From contig OX352774.1 in the NCBI GenBank assembly GCA_947095535.1, positions 179,240,200 to 179,304,199 on the forward strand: a stretch of DNA of 64,000 nucleotides. The letters run 5' to 3'. Numbering within the stretch: the stretch's first letter is position 1; every line of letters starts with the position of its first letter. The notes below the pieces were generated by a model. The model did not search any database, was not told where the DNA came from, and worked only from the letters and a program-made list of their open reading frames with translations. The position numbers and the translations under genes are program-made. This DNA is from Poecilobothrus nobilitatus (taxonomy: Eukaryota > Arthropoda > Insecta > Diptera > Dolichopodidae). Below, in pieces: positions 62,078-64,000 of this stretch.

Positions 62078-62930
62078 TTTATACCCGTACGATAGGATCG
62101 GGTATAATAAAATTACTCCTCCGTTTGTAACATCTCGAAATAAGCGAGCTAGATATACCTTCAAAGGTATGGATCGGATCAGAAAATAATTCTAAAACTT
62201 TTGAGCCATGTCCGTCCGTCCGTCCGTCAGCACGCTAACTCAAAAACTAAGAAAGCTAGAATCTTGAAATTTACACAAAATATTTTGGGAGTAATTTGTA
62301 GGTTCCCTATTTTTTTTGGTTGAGTTTGGACCAAGCCTTAGGGTAGCTCTCGAACACCTAACTTTTAGATCCCCACATTTTTTTTGCAATAGAGCTATGA
62401 AATTTTAACTACTGATAGATCTCACAAAAATATTAATTTTATTTTTAATAACTTTTTTTGTAGCCCCACCCGTTACGGAGCTACAGCTCCCCAAAGGTTC
62501 AAAAAAGCTCTATATTTAAATTATTATAGCACAAGTTATATAAGGTATATCTTCATTTTGAAAACGCCAAACGATTACTACTTTTATTAGCTTTAAAAGT
62601 ATATATACAATAAAGATATATTTGTGGCATACGGTGTCTTAATTTACCGTTATGCGAAACTAAAATTTTGCAAAATTCTTTAACCCTTCTATCTTCTAAA
62701 GGGTTTAAGTTGGAAACTTGAAATTTTGACAGAAGTTAGATCTTTGAAAATAAGTATGAGTCATTTCAGAAATTTTTTTTGTATCACCCCCGGTTTAGGA
62801 GCTGTAAGGAGTCAAAAACTGAAAATTTCCTATTTTGAAACACCTGTAACTTGAACACCTGTTAAAATTTTTTTGTATCTCTTTTGTATCTCATCGTACT
62901 CTTATTTCTGTTAACAACTTTTTTTAATAA
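62078..62930 (+). mobile_element. Helentron-associated (INE-1-like) element
   Basis: It opens with a hairpin ATACCCG...CGGGTAT (62081-62105), the same kind of start as Drosophila INE-1 (TATACCCGTTACTCG...). Next come GGTATGGATCGGATCAGAAA, a stretch ending TTTGAGCCATGTCCGTCCG, a GTCC microsatellite (62212-62228) and ACGCTAACTCAAAAACTAAG, AAGCTAGAATCTTGAAATTT. The INE-1 consensus has ...GCCATGTCCGTCTG...GAACG...CTATAAAAGCTAGA in this order. The long 3' part lacks coding potential and shares phrases with the inverted relic at 54150-54730. The 3' end is set by eye where that similarity stops. Confidence 0.75.
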
Positions 62931-63646
62931 TATAGGGTTACTTTATAATTGACGAAAGTGTTACTTGATTTTTTCAAATTTTCTAACAAATTTCTTTAAC
63001 GAATTTTTTCCATTTTGTTTTACTCGATAATTTGAAATTGTTGAGGATATAATGCGTAGTACAAAAAAATGTAATTAAATAAACAACATAACGGTTGCTT
63101 GAAGAATTTTTATTTATATGATATTGATATATATACATACTTATATAATATCATGTTTATTTACATATCGTATATGTGACTAGTGAATGAATGATAAGAG
63201 TATATATGTATATTATATAGCGCCGTATTTACATACATATATGTATTTTATTGTACTTATAAGAAATTATTCTGTCAATGGAATATTTAAATATAATATA
63301 ATATAATATTTAAAATTATGTTTATTATTTTGTACTAAGTAAATTTAATATACATTTACCGCTTAGTATTAAATGGTACTATAGAATATTTGAAAAAGTT
63401 TTGGATTGATAATCGTTATGTGAAAGGTTAAAATCTGCTTTCGAAGAATGTACATATAAACATATAGTTTGAATATATGTACAACCCATAGTTCTAGAAA
63501 TTATAAAATTCACCCAAATTATTTTAAAATACTAAAATATTAAAAACATAATATTGTGAGCAGAGTGACAGGCTGTTAACATACTAACGGTTCGTACGGG
63601 TATTTAAGAGTTGACAAAGGCAACTGTATTCTTCCTCGTTTCTTCT
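62931..63646. other. AT-rich stretch without a gene
   Basis: Unique-looking AT-rich sequence with TA-rich words, ending at the target-site duplication of the S2 SINE. I see nothing else. Confidence 0.6.
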
Positions 63647-63662
63647 AAAATTTACTAAAAAA

Positions 63663-63850
63663 TGGGCCTCGGTGGCCTAATGGGTAAGAGCATATAAAAT
63701 ACACTGTAAACACCGAAGGGGAATGTGGGTTCGAATCGTACGCACGTCGTAAGAGTTAGTCCCCCTTACGACATTTACAGCCACTCCTGAACAGGAAGGC
63801 TGTGTAATTTCCTGACTACATTTATGTGGCAAAGAAATACATAAAAAAAA
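63663..63850 (+). mobile_element. tRNA-derived SINE, family S2, complete copy with target-site duplication
   Basis: The head contains GGCCTAATGGGTAAGAGCAT (box A region, 63674) and GTGGGTTCGAATCGTACGC (box B region, GGTTCGAATC near 63726). Then comes the hairpin GTCGTAAG...CTTACGAC (63745-63771), CCTGAACAGGAAGGCTGTG, ACATTTATGTGGCAAAGAAA and poly(A). A perfect 14-bp duplication, AAAATTTACTAAAA, precedes it (63647-63660); the same word follows the poly(A) from about 63850. This is the cleanest and probably youngest mobile element in the window. The minus-strand 63-codon ORF over it is spurious. Confidence 0.9.
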
Positions 63851-64000
63851 AAATTTACTAAAATTCATACATATAATTTGTCTTGTAATTATAATTTGAT
63901 TGGTAAAATACTTAAAATCACTATTAATGATTTATTTATTATTATAATTGTCAAATGTAAATAATTTTTTGCCAGGAATTATGACAAGTAGAACATTATA

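Noticed and set aside
1..64000. CRISPR arrays, bacterial operons or phage genes.
   Set aside because: No regular direct repeats with unique spacers, no ribosome-binding-site-linked ORFs and no prokaryotic genes. All coding remnants are eukaryotic mobile elements.

Overview
This window is eukaryotic, extremely AT-rich (I judge roughly 80% A+T by eye) non-coding DNA. It is studded with poly(A)/poly(T) tracts and with old, broken transposable elements. I find no intact host protein-coding gene, no rRNA and no functional tRNA gene. The best clue to the organism is a set of Helitron-like elements with subterminal inverted repeats and a GTCC/GTCY microsatellite. These strongly resemble the dipteran INE-1/DINE-1/mini-me (Helentron-associated) group. 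With Jockey-like LINEs, tRNA-derived SINEs and a mariner, they point to an insect, most likely a fly with a large, repeat-rich genome. The species cannot be named from this sequence.

Layout. 1-5.6 kb is AT-rich filler with one palindromic tandem repeat at 1.47-1.57 kb. 5.6-6.2 kb is a LINE C-terminus (minus). 9.2-9.9 kb is a second LINE C-terminus (minus), followed at 9.99-10.27 kb by a complete tRNA-derived SINE (family S1). 12.5-13.0 kb is a decayed transposon-type gene resembling DUF7869 proteins. 16.7-17.1 kb is a possible envelope-like fragment (minus). 17.28-17.86 kb is an unusual cluster of a GAAATAATYCCC-type motif in both orientations. 18.4-19.6 kb is a decayed Jockey-type reverse transcriptase (plus), followed at 19.66-20.71 kb by a Helentron-like element with five internal tandem repeats. 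20.7-25.3 kb is filler. 25.3-25.9 kb holds a SINE (family S2) and an unassigned GC-richer block. 27.75-28.55 kb holds a LINE tail and a compound S1 SINE. 34.9-36.2 kb is a TTAA-flanked piggyBac-like element with a third tRNA-like SINE inside it. 38.5-40.5 kb holds a LINE C-terminus, an insertion carrying the LINE/SINE tail, an unidentified 75-codon ORF and a possible Helentron relic. 43.3-43.6 kb is S1 again. 45.4-45.64 kb is a Ty3/gypsy pol remnant. 48.6-49.6 kb is another decayed LINE RT, followed by a 353-bp MITE with about 75-bp terminal inverted repeats. 50.1-51.2 kb is the second copy of the tandem-repeat Helentron, inverted. 52.4 kb is S2. 54.15-55.37 kb is two adjacent Helentron-like relics. 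56.08-56.45 kb is a LINE RNase H C-terminus with a perfect 30-bp fold-back at its 5' end. 57.3-58.1 kb is an internally deleted mariner. 62.08-62.93 kb is another Helentron-like copy. 63.66-63.85 kb is S2 with a clear target-site duplication.

How the parts relate. The S1 SINEs end in a sequence shared with LINE-type tails here (ATGGCCTNNGTAGCCG followed by AAATAAATAAAT). This is the pattern expected when a SINE borrows a LINE's 3' end for mobilisation. S1 and S2 have different heads and tails but share a hairpin module (TCGTAAG ... CTTACGA) just after box B, suggesting exchange of modules between families. None of the coding remnants looks functional. I did not find a new multi-gene system. 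The most unusual items are the 17.3-17.9 kb motif cluster, the shared SINE/LINE tail, the satellite-bearing Helentron pair and the LINE 5' fold-back.
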